A stretch of 64,000 bases of DNA from Blumeriella jaapii (GCA_009599575.1 VWND01000073.1:372001-436000); one strand, 5' to 3'; shown: positions 33,780 through 45,773, counted from the first letter of the stretch. Notes: generated by a model from the letters alone, not told the origin. A program made the numbers and translations.

Positions 33780-34470
33780 TGTAAGTATTGTAAGTAAGTC
33801 GGGGGGTATTTAGTTTTAGACAGGGAAGGTAAGTGAGTAAGTGAGTAGGCGAGTAAGTGAGTAAGTGAGTAAGTCAGTGAGTGCTTAGTTTCAGACAGGG
33901 AAAGTAAGCAAGTAAGTGAGTAAGTGAGTAAGTGAGTAAGTGAGTAAGTGAGTAAGTGAGTAAGTGTTACATAAATACAGGTATGCATAAAGCATTCATA
34001 GAAACATAGAAAGAACTATGATGACGAGGTGACCACATGTCATCAACGTCATCATCCATTGTCGAAGGCTCGCACCTTCCATAGTATTAGAACATCCATA
34101 ACTACATAAACAGCCTTTAGGGCACGAAGAATGAAACACCTTTGACTTCCTCCTCTTTCGTTACCAGTAAGTGAGTAAGTAAGTAAGTGAGTAAGTACTT
34201 AGTTCCAGACAGGGAGAGTAAGCAAGTAAGTGGGTGAGTATATAAGTAAGTAAGCAAGAAAGCAAGCAAGTAGGCAAGCAAGCAAGCAGGTAAGTGAGTA
34301 AGTGAGTAAGCAAGAAAGTAGGCAAGCAAATAGGTAGGTAAGCAAGCAAGCAGGCGAATAAGTGAGTAACTTAGTAAGAAAGTGAGTGAGTAAGTGAGTA
34401 AATACTTAGTTCCAGACAGGGAAAGCAAGCAAGCAAGTAAATAAGCAAGCAAGTAAGCAAGCAAGCAATC
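33780..34470. repeat. GTAAGTGA-type 8-bp repeats in two blocks
   Basis: Blocks at about 33,780-33,968 and 34,160-34,470 consist of GTAAGTGA and AAGCAAGC units. A longer phrase (TTAGTTCCAGACAGGGA or TTAGTTTCAGACAGGGA) recurs at 33,887, 34,199 and 34,408, with a related GTTTTAGACAGGGA at 33,813, so the blocks probably arose by duplication of a larger unit. Confidence 0.85.
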
Positions 34471-34559
34471 AAGCAGTCCGAGATCCTGGCCCTCGGCTTC
34501 ACAATCGATCTGACCGGCAACTGGCTCCTTCCGTGCCGGAAAGTAAAGTGGTAGGTAGG

Positions 34560-34770
34560 TAGGTAGGGGCTGTGTGTATGTGTGTATGTGTGTATGTATG
34601 TATGTATGTATGTATGTATGTATGTGTGTGTGTATTTCTGTAGATATGTATGTGTGTATTTCTGTAGATATGTATTTCTGTAGATATGTATTTCTGTAGA
34701 TATGTATTTCTGTAGATATGAATTTCTGTAGATACACATTTCTGTAGATACGTATTTCTGTAGATACATA
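34560..34770. repeat. (TATG)n followed by a 16-bp repeat TATTTCTGTAGATATG
   Basis: A TATG/TGTG tract (34,570-34,632) passes into about eight copies of a 16-bp unit (34,633-34,770) with minor variants (AATTTCTGTAGATACA). No coding value is apparent. Confidence 0.85.
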
Positions 34771-35339
34771 CAAATACACTGCACTGCACATAAAGTAAAG
34801 ATACGTACAGTACAGTAAGTACAGTACAGCGCAAACCTCACGCCAGGCCACGGTTTGAGGTCGCACCATGATGGTACTGTCAGTGAGATGGGTAGTTGGC
34901 TCGCTGGTGCACTTGAAACTCACGGCTTGGAGGATTTCGGGGTTTCTCTTGTGAGTCCCGGTAGGTAGGTTGGTGATGGGTTTTATACCGTGTACACACA
35001 GTACGTACGTACGTACTAGAGGGGAATTCGGGGGGACTGGACTGTTTTCCCCCTCCCCCCCCCTACGCGAGAACTAATTGTTATGCTGCTGTCTAGGTTG
35101 TATGTACTTAGGACTTTGTTTTATCGCTGGTGCTATGTACCTATTCTACCGTACCTAGGGTAGGTATGTAGGCACATTACTGTGGCTGTTTCGATGTGAG
35201 ATGTACTATGTGCTGTGTGTGCTCTCGCACTGTAGGGTATTCGTCTCGCATTCATGGGCGCTGTGTAGTATGGATAGCGGCCGGTTGGACTTGACATGGA
35301 GCTGTTTTGATGCTCTGACTGGCTGCTGGTTGATCACTT

Positions 35340-35700
35340 CTCTGCTTTTTTCTTCTCTTCTCTGATCTTCTCTTTTCTTCTCTTCTTCCTCTTCCCTTCT
35401 CTTCCTTTCTCTTCCCATCATCTTTCCTTCTCTCTCCTTTCTCCTCTCTCTTCCCTTTTCTTCTCTCCTCTTCTTCTTCTCTCCTCTTCTCTCCTCTGCT
35501 CTTTCTTCTCTCTCTCTTCTCTGCTCTCCTTCTCTGCTCTCCTTTTTCTCTTCTTCTCTCCTCTCCTCTCCTTTCCTGTTTTCTCTCTCTCCTCTCTTTT
35601 TCTCTTCTCTTCTCTTCTCCCCTCTCCTTTCCTCTCCTTCCTCACCTCTCCTCTCCTCCTCTCTTCCCCTCTCTTCCCCTCTCTCCCCTCCTCTCCTCTC
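35340..35700 (+). repeat. Polypyrimidine tract, about 360 bp
   Basis: The plus strand is almost pure C/T (TTCTCTTCTCTCCTC-type), interrupted by few purines. It is a candidate for triplex formation. The minus strand reads as Arg/Glu/Lys-only frames. Confidence 0.85.
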
Positions 35701-36521
35701 AATGAAAAGACAGTTCTCCTATTTTCCTTTCATGCTCGAGGCTCACCAAGGAGCCAAAGTATCTTTCGCGATTGTGTAAACACCGTAGATCGTTAGTTAG
35801 TACCAATCGAGAGGTGAGCACAGCCCGCGGTGCAAAGCGCGCACCGCGTCGACTCGCCAGACCACAACCAAGCCCCGTTCGCACAGAGCAGATCGATCGA
35901 CCAGACCAAAGCCACGATCCGGCTATCGGGGCAGCATCGAGGGAGGACGCCGGATGGAGGTCTCAGGCACCAGGGGGCGAGTAGTGGACGCCCATCCGAC
36001 GTGCACACATGCATACCACATCCTTAAATTTTTCGATCGCGCCCACATCTGGTCAAGGAGAATGGTCGGCTTGTTTTGGGGCGCGTGTGCGCCATGTCAG
36101 ACACTTGGCCAGGGGAGACAAGGCGCGTTCGCATCTTGGGTTCGATCAGCCCCGGGGCACCCACCCACGCAGCGGAGCCCGTCGGCGCCCGCTCATTGGC
36201 GCGCTTCTAGTCGAGCCTTGGGGCGGCCTGCCAACCCTCTAGCCTGGCTTGGGGTACGTGGACAGCGCTGCGAGGAGCGCGGCCGTGAGGGAGATTCCTC
36301 CGATGTCCAGAGAAAAGCAGTGTGGTGTACGGTAGGTCGAAGTTTGTATCAGTGACTTGCTCGATACGTGGACGATGCCGATATGCGCGGGTGCCTGATG
36401 CTGGCGGGACTGGAAAGTATCCCTACGTAACGTGCTCCGCATAGCGCCGTCAGTGTGTCGGGAGGAGCGTGTACCGTCGCGTACCGGACCGAGGAGCAGT
36501 CGCGAGTACACAGGGGGACGT

Positions 36522-36591
36522 GGAGTGGTGGTGGTGGTGGTGGTGATGGTGGTCGTCGTCGTCGTTGTAGTCGTCGTCGTCGTCGTCGTTA
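36522..36591 (+). repeat. (GGT)n/(GTC)n trinucleotide tract
   Basis: GTGGTGGTGGTGGTGATGG passes into TCGTCGTCGTCGTTGTAGTC. It is a trinucleotide microsatellite without gene context. Confidence 0.85.
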
Positions 36592-37875
36592 GAGAGGTGC
36601 GGTGTGGCATCCCCTTCGAGATGGCTCATCGAACGTAAACAAAGCGCGAGGCAGGATTAAGCGAGGCGGAGGAACCTCCGGTCTGTACGACTCTTTGCTG
36701 CTGTCGAGCCACGGGAAAAAGTCTAACGAGTGCCAGTGCAGTGCAGTGGCGGGCGGCCTACGGTGAACGGTTGTACGTACTACTACATACAGTACATGCT
36801 AGAGGTATGTAGGTATGTACATAGGTATGTACTATGTAGGTGTGTAGGTGCGTACTGTACTATGTAGGTATGTACATTCATAGTTTGGTACTTCTTCTGC
36901 TCCCCTCTCGTGACTTAGTCCATTCTTGGTACCCTTCATCCTGAGTACATCCTGCACAGTCCGGTAAGTACTGTACTATCGATGTACAGTACTGCATGTA
37001 TCCTGGCGCGCCACACCGTCCAGGGCAGGCTGGCTGGCGGGCGGGCTTGCAGGCGTGAGGAGACCAAGGGTGACGGCGGCGCTGACCAGGGATGTGAAGA
37101 CCGGACTGTTCAAAGCGGAAAGCAACAACAGCATGCTGAGAGCCAACAGGGGCGGCTTCTTGGGTCAGAAGTTAATATAGTAGAAGTGCTGTCCGGTTCA
37201 GCACTGATTGTACTGCACTGTACTTAGATAGCCCTTCTGAGTTCAAACTGTTATGCTGATGCTGCATGGCATGCATGGCAGCCACCCCTCCCCGAGGCTA
37301 CCCGCACGCGAGCGGTGGAGTGGAAGTCGCCGTGAGCGAGACAGACATCGTAGGTCACCCCTTTCGTCCCGTCGGTGGCGCGTTTCTCGCTCCAAAGCGC
37401 AAAGCAGGACGTAGCCAGCCTTCTGGGCTCCGGTCTGTCGGTAGAGAGCCATGCGAAAGGCCGGCATGGGTGGTGGAGGTGGAGGTTTTGCAGCCGCGGC
37501 CAGCCTACACAGACACGGCACGTACGGGACAGACCGTACATAGTACTGTACATATAGTACATCCGATGTATTGTATCGTACCATAGCATGCTGGGGAATC
37601 GGAGGTGGCCGCGCCCAGCCACTATCAACTGCCGAAAGCATTGGGGCGCGGGTGGAAGTTACCAATGGCTCAAAGTCAAAGTGAAGACGGGGGAGTGTGT
37701 ACAGGAGAGTGTTATCAATTCAGACTGCGGTGGGGCAGCTCATGAACCTAATGGTTCGTTTTTAGCCTTTTCCAAGATGAAAAAAAGGCTTTGCACCCTA
37801 CTGTATGTCCTGCAAAAGCTTGGGTGTTGAAACTCGTTTGCACTTTTGACCTTTGACCCTGGAACTTGACTTGAA

Positions 37876-37905
37876 GGGGGGGGGGGGGGAGGGGGGGGGG
37901 GGGGG
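37876..37905 (+). repeat. Poly(G) run with a single A
   Basis: Fourteen G, one A, then fifteen G. The run lies between two copies of a short phrase (TTGAAACTCGTTTGCACTTT at 37,827 and 37,935), so a local duplication may frame it. Confidence 0.9.
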
Positions 37906-39654
37906 AGGAAAGGCTGTTTGTTGAAAACGTGCTGTTGAAACTCGTTTGCACTTTCGACCGGTCTGGAATGGTACTGTACTGTGCAGTACATCGATCCAGG
38001 TCGGGGTCCATCCAGGACATATGAGCATGTCAGTATCACTCAGCATGACCCGGCACTTCCGAACAGGGCGAGGGAAGAAACACAGATCAACATCCCGCGA
38101 GAAATCGAGTCTGGGGAGGAGGAGGGGGGGAGGAGGAGGAGGAGGAGGAGGACGAAGGTTTGACGCCGAAATGCAGAAGGATCTGGTCAAACCTGAGTAA
38201 TCGTGTGTAAGCAGAATGATAGCGCCGATTGGGTACCAGCATTGCTCAACCCTCTTGTAGTGGATTGGGATGCCGTGTCGAGATGATCATACCCTGCTTT
38301 TAGAAGCAGAAGAACAATGTTTGTTTGGAAACAGGGGACACCATCCCCCTTCCGGCCCTAGCCGAAGCTCCCGGGAAACAAGAACCTTCGACCCTGAGAT
38401 GAATGACTAGCGGGAGGAAGTGTAGTACGGTACGGTACGGTGCGGTACGGTAGCAAGCCAGCCAGCCAAAGGCTGACGACGTGTTGGGATCTCGGTTGTT
38501 CTCCCACGTGGTGTCACGAACGACGAGGAACCTCCGACGAGGAACCCCCGACGAGGGCACACCGCAGCGCAACGGATGACGAGGGGATGGCGACGCGTCC
38601 GGCCAACCCCCGGGCCATGCCATCGATGACAGATGCCCACTGTGTCATCCCGGGGCCTGTGGCCATCTCCGGCAGAAGAAAGTCGAGTTAAGCTCAAGTT
38701 GCTCAAAGCTTGGCATGGTGTTTCTCTGTTCCGTACAGACGGTGCTCTGTCGAGTCTGCCGACTCGCTGCCCATACATACAGATAGATGTCGGTACCGTA
38801 CTATACGCCACGTCCTGTACCAAGTAAGTCGAGATAGGGTCGGGTCGGGTTGGGTGCCTACCCCGTACAGTCCATTCCGTCGCCACCTTGCCTTTGACTT
38901 CCACGTACCGTACCGTACCTCGTCCCTGGCCTCCCTGGCCTCCCTGGCCTCCCTCGAGCTCCCTCCCCGGACGGAGCTTGCCAGTTCGATAGTCCAGATG
39001 GAGACCGCGTCCTCCTGTACTGTCAGTCGACGCCATCCCAGCTCGCGGTCCTCCTCGGTCCGCAAAGCATGGAGCTCCAGCTCGGCCTCCATCAGCCCGA
39101 ATGGCGGGCAATGCCGGCCGACGTCTTCCAAGCTACATGTCGAGTCCTCGAAGCCAAAATCCTCCTGGCCGGGACGACGCGTGCATCGGAAATAGACTTC
39201 CCATCGTCGAGAGAGGGAGGAATCGGAATCGGAACGTCGGGATTGGACCGCATCGGAGCTCCTCCGGCTTGATTTGCGTTTGGGGTTTTGCGTTTGGAGG
39301 TTTACGTTTTGCGTAGGTATGGTGTTTTTGGGTTGGTGTGTTGTGTGTTGTATGTTGTGTTTTGTGTTTGGTGTTTCGTGGCCGTGTTTCGGTAGTTTGG
39401 GTCAAGTCGGCCGACATGTCCTTATTTCTGCGCGCCAAGCTTATTTCGAGATTCGCTTAGTGGCAGTTCTATGGCTACCATCACGACGAGTTACCATGAC
39501 TGCGAGTTATCACCGCGAGTTACCATCACGACGAGTTACCATGACCACGAGTTGCCATCACCGCGAGTAGGTCCAGTACAGTAAACACAGTAGTAGCATG
39601 TCACTCGAGGAGTGATCGCAGGCGACTCAAGCGAGCGCCTTCTCCTCTTCCATG

Positions 39655-39935
39655 GGGGTTTTTCTCTGTTCTCTTCTTCTGCTTCTTCTTCTTTTTCCTT
39701 GTTTCTTTTTCTTTTTCTTCCTCTTCTTCTTTTTCTTCTTCTTCTTGTTCTTCTTCTTCTTCTTCTTGTTCTTCTTCTTGTTCTTCTTCCCCTTCTTCTG
39801 CTCCTTCCTCTTCCTCTTCCTCTTCCTCTACCTCTACCTCTACCTCTTCTTCTTCTTCCTCTTCTTCTTTCTTCTTTCTTCTTCTTCTTCTTCTTCTTCC
39901 TCTTCCTCTTCCCCTTCCTCCTCTTCTTCCCCTCC
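39655..39935 (+). repeat. Polypyrimidine (CTT)n-like tract, about 280 bp
   Basis: A near-continuous C/T run dominated by CTT and CCTCTT units. Opposite-strand frames read as Glu/Lys/Arg and plus frames as Leu/Phe/Ser; both are artefacts. Confidence 0.85.
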
Positions 39936-41199
39936 TCGAAGCGCGGAGTATTCCCCAGTCTCCCCGTTCAAGAGCCCCGTCCCCACTCCGATGTGTGTAT
40001 GCATGGTCTCGAGCACAAGGGCCAGGACCGTCGCTGTCACGGCGAGTTCCTGCGCGGCATGCATCTTGGCCTGCGCTGCCGGATCGGTTGTGTATCAAGC
40101 TTCGGATCCAGGATCGAGAGAGACGCGGCATGTTTCTGGTCCCCCCCGGCCCCCCCGGCCCCCTCGAGACCCTCGAGACCGGGCGTGAGACGAGGAGCGG
40201 AGACGCGGAGACGCGGTTATACGGGGCGCGGTGGGCAACGGGTGGGCGACGAGCCTGTGGTGGAGTTCGTCGGAAGCAGCACCACGGGACGAAGTCAGTT
40301 TATCGTACAGACACACACACACAGACACACAGCTCGCCCGCCATCAGAGTTCTTCTAGAAGGAAAGCCAATCCAATTATAGCTCGGCCGACCTGCACGTC
40401 TGCTGAGCTTGTCCCGTATCCGTCCGAGGTGGCCGTCCACGATGTTGCCCTCGATGGCTCCTCGCGACGCCCCTCCGCCAGTCAGTGCGCGAAGGCTGTC
40501 TCCTGCACTGAGCTTTCCTCGGGTTCTGCTAAGCTTTCGCCGCGAGAGAGGCCGGTGGAGACGGGACCAGCCAAGTGGCGGTCCCCATGCCGTCGATCCT
40601 CTATTTTTACCCCTCTGCTGCCCTTCCGTCGAGCCATGCGTCGCAGAGACACCTCGCGATCCACGTCCGTACGTATCGACGCTTGGACGGCGCACCACAT
40701 TACTGTACGATGGACCGTATGTACTGTACTTACTGGACAGGAGAGACCGTACGTACACAGTCCCCCGTACCCCGTACGGGCCGGGGATGGGTCGACGGCA
40801 GAGAAGGAAAGCTGGGGGCCCACATGCTATTTTGGATGACTTGCAGCATGGGGACCGACGTGCGACTGTAGCCGCACGAATATCACGACCGCGAGGCCCA
40901 GAGTGACTTTGAGGGCGTGGAGTGAGGACCCCACTGCCTGAGCCGTCGCCGCCACACGATTCGGCGGCTGAGGGATCGGAAGGGATCTGGACAATCCCCG
41001 TCTGTCGACACCGCCGCCCCTGGCATCCGGCGAACCAGCCACGGCGAGCCAAGCCAGCCGGTCCAGGTGGCACGTACGGTGTGTGGATGGATGGATGGAT
41101 GGATGGATGTACAGTACCGTACCGTCGCCGTCGGCGCGTGGGAGCACACGCAAACGCCAGCTGGGCGGGGGGATCAAAAGCTTGACACAACGCATCATG

Positions 41200-41200
<1 letters not shown>

Positions 41201-41232
<32 letters not shown>
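41201..41232 (+). repeat. Poly(C), 32 bases
   Basis: An uninterrupted C run between ATCATGA and AGAAGATGC. Its true length is probably uncertain in any sequencing method. Confidence 0.9.
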
Positions 41233-42745
41233 AGAAGATGCAGAGTTCTGTCAGGCACGGTACTGTAGTCGAGTAAGCTGGCATGGATGGGATGGCGTCT
41301 CGTGCTCGCATTCCGATTTGCTCGATGTGGGCGGTGGAACACATCTTCGTCGACGGCGACATCAACAACAGCAACAGCAACATCAACAGCGATATCAACA
41401 GCATCATCAACAACAACCACATCAACAGCATCAACAGCATCAACAACCACACAACCACAGCATCAACCCCAACCCCAACCCCAACATCCACCACAACACC
41501 CATCACCACCACCACCACACCACCCCCAGGAAAGGCATCGAGAATGCCATGAGCCAGCCAGAGATTCTCGATCCTCGAGCCGCCGCCCTTCGCTTGACTC
41601 GGACATCGAAGCGAATGCGCGCAAAGCCAAGGCCGCTCGGTGACGAGGTCGTCCAAGAATAGCAGCACCACCGCATGGATGGCACGCATCGGGCTGGGGG
41701 GGGGGGATGGCCTGCCCATGCGCCCTCGGCATTCGGATGTTCGGAGTAATCAGTTAAGCCTGCGTACAGTACGGGCTGGCTGTCAGACCCTGGCGCATGC
41801 TGATCTTCGCCGCCCCGGAATCGACAAACGGCGCCCGGCCAGCAGCGGTTTTTTTTGGGGCCTCCACCACCCGGGCTGCGGGCTCACTCGCTCCCTCGCG
41901 CCCCATGGCGAGGGCGAGCGCCGTCTCGAGGGTGGTGTCGAGGGTGCGTCGATGAAACTGCACTTGGGGAGCAACAGGACCGGACAGCACGGGACTCTGC
42001 TGTGCTCTCCGCTGCCAGGACCCGTGTTGGCCGTGATGGCCCTGTTAGCGAGGGGTCAACAGAGACAAGCGAGCTCCTCGTCGCGAGGGACGTCGGTTAG
42101 CTGGAAAGAAGCACCACACGCCATCCATGATGTACCCAGGTATCGAGTAATGTATGTGCTGTATGTGCTGTATGTACTGTATGTACATCCTGTATGTACT
42201 GTCCCTGGCCGGCCGAAGATCGACCCCAGCAGCCGAAAATATCGCCGCTACTTGCGGTCCTGTACTATGTCCTGTACATACATAGTCGCACATCGAACGC
42301 AACACAGCACTTACATACTGTACAGTACAGTAAGCTAAAGCTGAACGCTCGCGCCCGTTCAGCAGGCTGGTCCGGTCGAGGGCGGCCACTGTCACCTCAC
42401 CGTCACCGTCACCACTACCTCCCCACGGCCCCTGCCACTCACTGCCTCTGCCTCAGCCTCTGCCTCTGCCCCAGGAACCTTTCCATCTCTCTCCTCCTCT
42501 CGCACTGACCTACGGTACATACCTACCTCCTGTGCCGTCTGTTCTGTACCCGCTCGCTAGGTATGTACTGTCCATACTGTACATAGAACATGATAACCTC
42601 GACCTATCGACTAACCCGCTCGTCCGTTGCTTTGCAACCCACTTTTAACTCTCTTCCAACCCTCTTCTGGAAAACTTACCTTCCAACAACCTAGCCAGGT
42701 ACAAGAAGTAAGTACCCTTACCCAACCTTGCCTAACTACTCCCCT

Positions 42746-42755
42746 CCCCCCCCCC

Positions 42756-42795
<40 letters not shown>
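42746..42795 (+). repeat. Poly(C), about 50 bases with one A
   Basis: Ten C, one A, then 39 C, followed by CACTCACTCCCTCCC repeats. It lies about 715 bp upstream of the Zn2Cys6 start codon on the same strand. Confidence 0.9.
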
Positions 42796-42799
<4 letters not shown>

Positions 42800-43509
42800 C
42801 CTGAGCCACACTCACTCACTCCCTCCCTCACTCACTCACTCCCTCCCAGCCAGACCTTTCCCTTCCAGGCGGTTCTGCCACCAGCATGGATTTCTTCATA
42901 AGATGAGCTTCGTCTGTGCATCATCACTCTTGGGTAACCTTCGTTGGTCCCTAACATTCGCTTTTGCCTTGCCTTGCCTTGCTCGCCCTCTCGCTCAGCC
43001 CGCCCGCCTCCAGCAAGCCGTCGGAGGACGTACAATACGGTTCCTTCCCATATAGCCGTGCCTCACCGTCGCGGGCCAACAAGAAAACCGGTGACTCGAT
43101 TTCGCCGACCTGGGAAGTCCAGGACTTCCAAAAGCCATCGTGGATTCCGTCTGTCCCCCCGGCCGAACCGACCTATCCCTTCGACCTCGGACGACGGTGA
43201 CATCGCCTTCAGCCGCGGCGCCGTCAGTTACGGGCTGCGTTCTCACAGGACTGGTCCCGGTCGGCCCTCGCATCCTCACCGCACTCGCTTGAACACTACA
43301 TAGACCCAGCGGCCTCGTAGCCGGGCGACTGTTTACTCCGTCGACAAGCGAAAAAGAAAAAAAAAGAAAGACAGAAAGAAAAAAAAAAGAGCCAACATCC
43401 TCCAGTCGTTACCCGATCGACAGATCCTACGATCTCACGTCTCGTCGACCGCTGGCTTTCACTCGTTCCAGCTTCTTCGTCCTCGCTCTTCTTCTGTCCC
43501 CGTCTTCCA

Positions 43510-45773
43510 ATGGCTGGCCCGGGTGGTGGACCTCCCCGTCGGAGGTATATCCACGCCCAACTGTCGTACTGGTGGCGTGACGACTAACCGGTCCATAGTC
43601 ATACCAAATCCCGCAAAGGCTGTGAGACGTGCAAGCGGAGACACATTCGATGTGACGAGAGCTTCCCCCAATGGTAAGAGTGTCTCCCCCCCCTCTCCCC
43701 CCCCCCCCCCCCCCCCCGGCGAAGCTTGCGGAGGTGCACCTCAATAACCACGGCTTCCACACAGTCGAAACTGTACCAAGCACAATTGCCGATGCCCCTA
43801 CATGGACATGCCGGCGCAGGACGATGGAGCCGCGACGCCTGAGAAGGCCGACTTGCTGTGGACGCTGGAAATCGAGGCCGACATCGAACGCTGGCGACAG
43901 ACGGGCAGCTTTCCCTTTCCGGACCTGTACATCTACCCTGCGCCGGCGCCTCAGTTCTTCTCTTCGGAGGACCTGCGCCTGATCCATCATGTTGCCTCGG
44001 TCTCCAGCGAGCTGGGGATCCACGACGCCGGCAACTTCACCATCTGGACGCGCCAGATCCCCCTGTGAGCGAGAGAGCCTCCGCCGCGCGCCGCATCCTG
44101 CTGACGAGCCTCCAGTTTCCTCAAAGTCGGCACGGACTATGGCTTCGTGATGCACGCCTTGCTGGCCCTGTCGGCCACGCACCTGGCCTGGTTGACGGAC
44201 TGCCACCTCACGGCCAACATGGCCTACGAGCACCGGGGCATCGCGCTGAAGGGGCTCCACGAGGCCATTGGCACGTTCTCCCGCCAGAACTCGGACGCCG
44301 TGCTGGCCGCGTCGCTGCTGCTCTCGTGGCAAGCCACTGAATGGTCGGTGAATCTGGCGGACGCCCCGTGTCGCGACGCATCACTGACTGGTACACAGGC
44401 GTGGTTGGACGCAACTGATGCATGGAACCTCATCCGTACGTGCCGTCGCCGCCGTGACAGCGGCCCCATGGTCTGGCCCGGACGCCGCTAACCGCCTGAC
44501 AGGTCATCGACGCCATGCAGCCGTGGAAGAACGAGTCGCAGTTCGGGGACTTCATCGCGGAGCAGAGCACCTTTCCCACGGCGCCGCCGTCACCCGCCCA
44601 CGGCTCGGCGACGAAGCTGAGCAGCCCGCGCAAGCAGGACCTGGATTCGCTGCAGCAGGTCTACGCGCAGCTGCAGAGGGTCGAGAGCCACCTGAAGGAC
44701 GACGGCGAGGACGTCAAGGCCATCCAGCAGCTCATGAGCTTCGTCCGCGGCGTGCGCAAGGTGTCCCCCAACCACACGGCGGCGCAGCGGTTCGAGATGC
44801 TGAACCCCCTCCGCGCGTGGCTGTTCTGGCTGCCCGTCATGTACTTGCAGCAGACCCGCGGCTCCCCCTCGGCCTTGGTGATCCTCGCCCACTACTACAC
44901 CGTCGCGCTCGTCGTCGAGCCCTTGTTCCCCGAGGTCGGCGCGGCCTACTTCGGAGTCTGTCGTTGGGCCCCATCGAGGAGATCGCGCGGCGACTGTTCT
45001 CCATCAACGTCTCCCAGACGGCGGATTCAGACATGCAGACGCCGCTCCACCTCATGGAATACCCCGTCGACATGGTCTCGAAGTTCCGGCAGCGGATGGG
45101 ATGGGTCCAGCCCGAGCGGACGGCGTCCTTCCCAACCTTCGGCCGCGAGGGATACAGCATGGCCGAGAGCTACCACTCCCCCGTCTCCTTCGCCCCCTAC
45201 GACAACCCCTCCTTCACCTACTCCCAGGAGCGCATCCTGAGCATGCCTCCGGAGTCGACCCCGACGACGGCCCTGAGCTCGATGGAGCTCGACCCGTATC
45301 CCAACCACTACCTGGGCGTCCCGTCCCCCAGTGGCTTCGGGGGCTACCACAGCCCGACGGCCTCCAACTTCGGCGACGGCGCCATCGGATACTACAGCGG
45401 CCAGGCCGACCAGGGGACCGACTTTTCTCTTTATGATGCGCACCGCTCCAATTACGGCGCACACCAGGGGTTTGTGCTTCCGACCACCGTGTGGATCTGA
45501 TTGTCGGACGAAAGGTTTAACTTCTTACCCAGGACCCCAGCCGCCTTCCAGTATCCGCCGCGTCCAGCAGAAGAGCAGCACGTATCCTTCCGCGCGCCCT
45601 CGTCCGAGCCGCACATCAAATACGAGGTCGACTTCCCGGAGCCCGAGGCCAGCATGCCTCTCTATCCTCGGGCCCCCGCCCAACAGCCTCTTCCCAGCTT
45701 TCCGCCGCGCCAGCCGGCTCGCAACGCGTCGCCGCCCGGCCAGCCGTGGAAGGGCAAAGAGCGCGAGGCGTGA
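43510..45773 (+). CDS. Zn(II)2Cys6 transcription factor, with one frameshift
   Basis: A fungal C6 regulator. Exons are 43510-43544, 43599-43673, 43765-44064, 44116-44343, 44399-44435, 44503-45490 and 45533-45773. The start MAGPGGGPPRR joins SHTKSRKGCETCKRRHIRCD, ESFPQC and RNCTKHNCRCPYMD, giving the binuclear cluster. The middle (LLALSATHLAWLTDCHLTAN, LSWQATEWRGWTQLMHGTSS, VIDAMQPWKNESQFGDFI) is like other fungal C6 factors with a fungal-specific domain. At about 44,951-44,957 one base is missing: AYFG is followed out of frame by SLSLGPIEEIARRLFSINVS. Corrected length is 634 residues. If the last 42-nt intron (45491-45532) is not used, the protein stops at 45500 (about 557). The target genes are unknown. 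Intron 2 carries a poly(C) run. Confidence 0.85.
43697..43717 (+). repeat. Poly(C) run inside intron 2 of the Zn2Cys6 gene
   Basis: Twenty-one C following CCCCCCCTCT, within the 91-nt intron 43674-43764 and starting about 23 nt after the donor. Confidence 0.9.

Larger units (their letters stand above)
31805..43509. other. 11.7-kb repeat-rich region with no supported gene
   Basis: After the KAP104 3' flank the sequence is a patchwork of simple repeats, polypyrimidine tracts, poly(G)/poly(C) runs and dispersed TACTGTAC-type motifs. Open frames here are mostly made by repeat periods divisible by 3 or lacking stops. Stretches that are not obviously repetitive (35,720-36,480, 38,300-39,270, 39,950-41,190, 41,270-42,130) show no protein family I recognise on either strand. 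The segment at 41,280-42,000 has weakly protein-like frames (for example SQPEILDPRAAALRLTRTSK at about 41,550) but no start or intron structure I could complete. The last 500 bp are the promoter and leader of the Zn2Cys6 gene and include an A-rich stretch (43,350-43,390). Confidence 0.7.

Noticed and set aside
35418..35702. Glu/Arg/Lys-only minus-strand frame
   Set aside because: Direct translation of a polypyrimidine tract.
36120..36190. Possible tRNA (GGGTTCGATC T-loop-like)
   Set aside because: No matching T stem, acceptor stem or anticodon arm.
38407..39131. Overlapping minus-strand frames of 140-230 codons
   Set aside because: Rich in Arg/Gly, interrupted by GTAC-type repeats, no recognisable domain and no splice structure.
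39601..40358. Glu-rich and Leu/Phe-rich frames on opposite strands
   Set aside because: Both come from the (CTT)n-like tract; compositional only.
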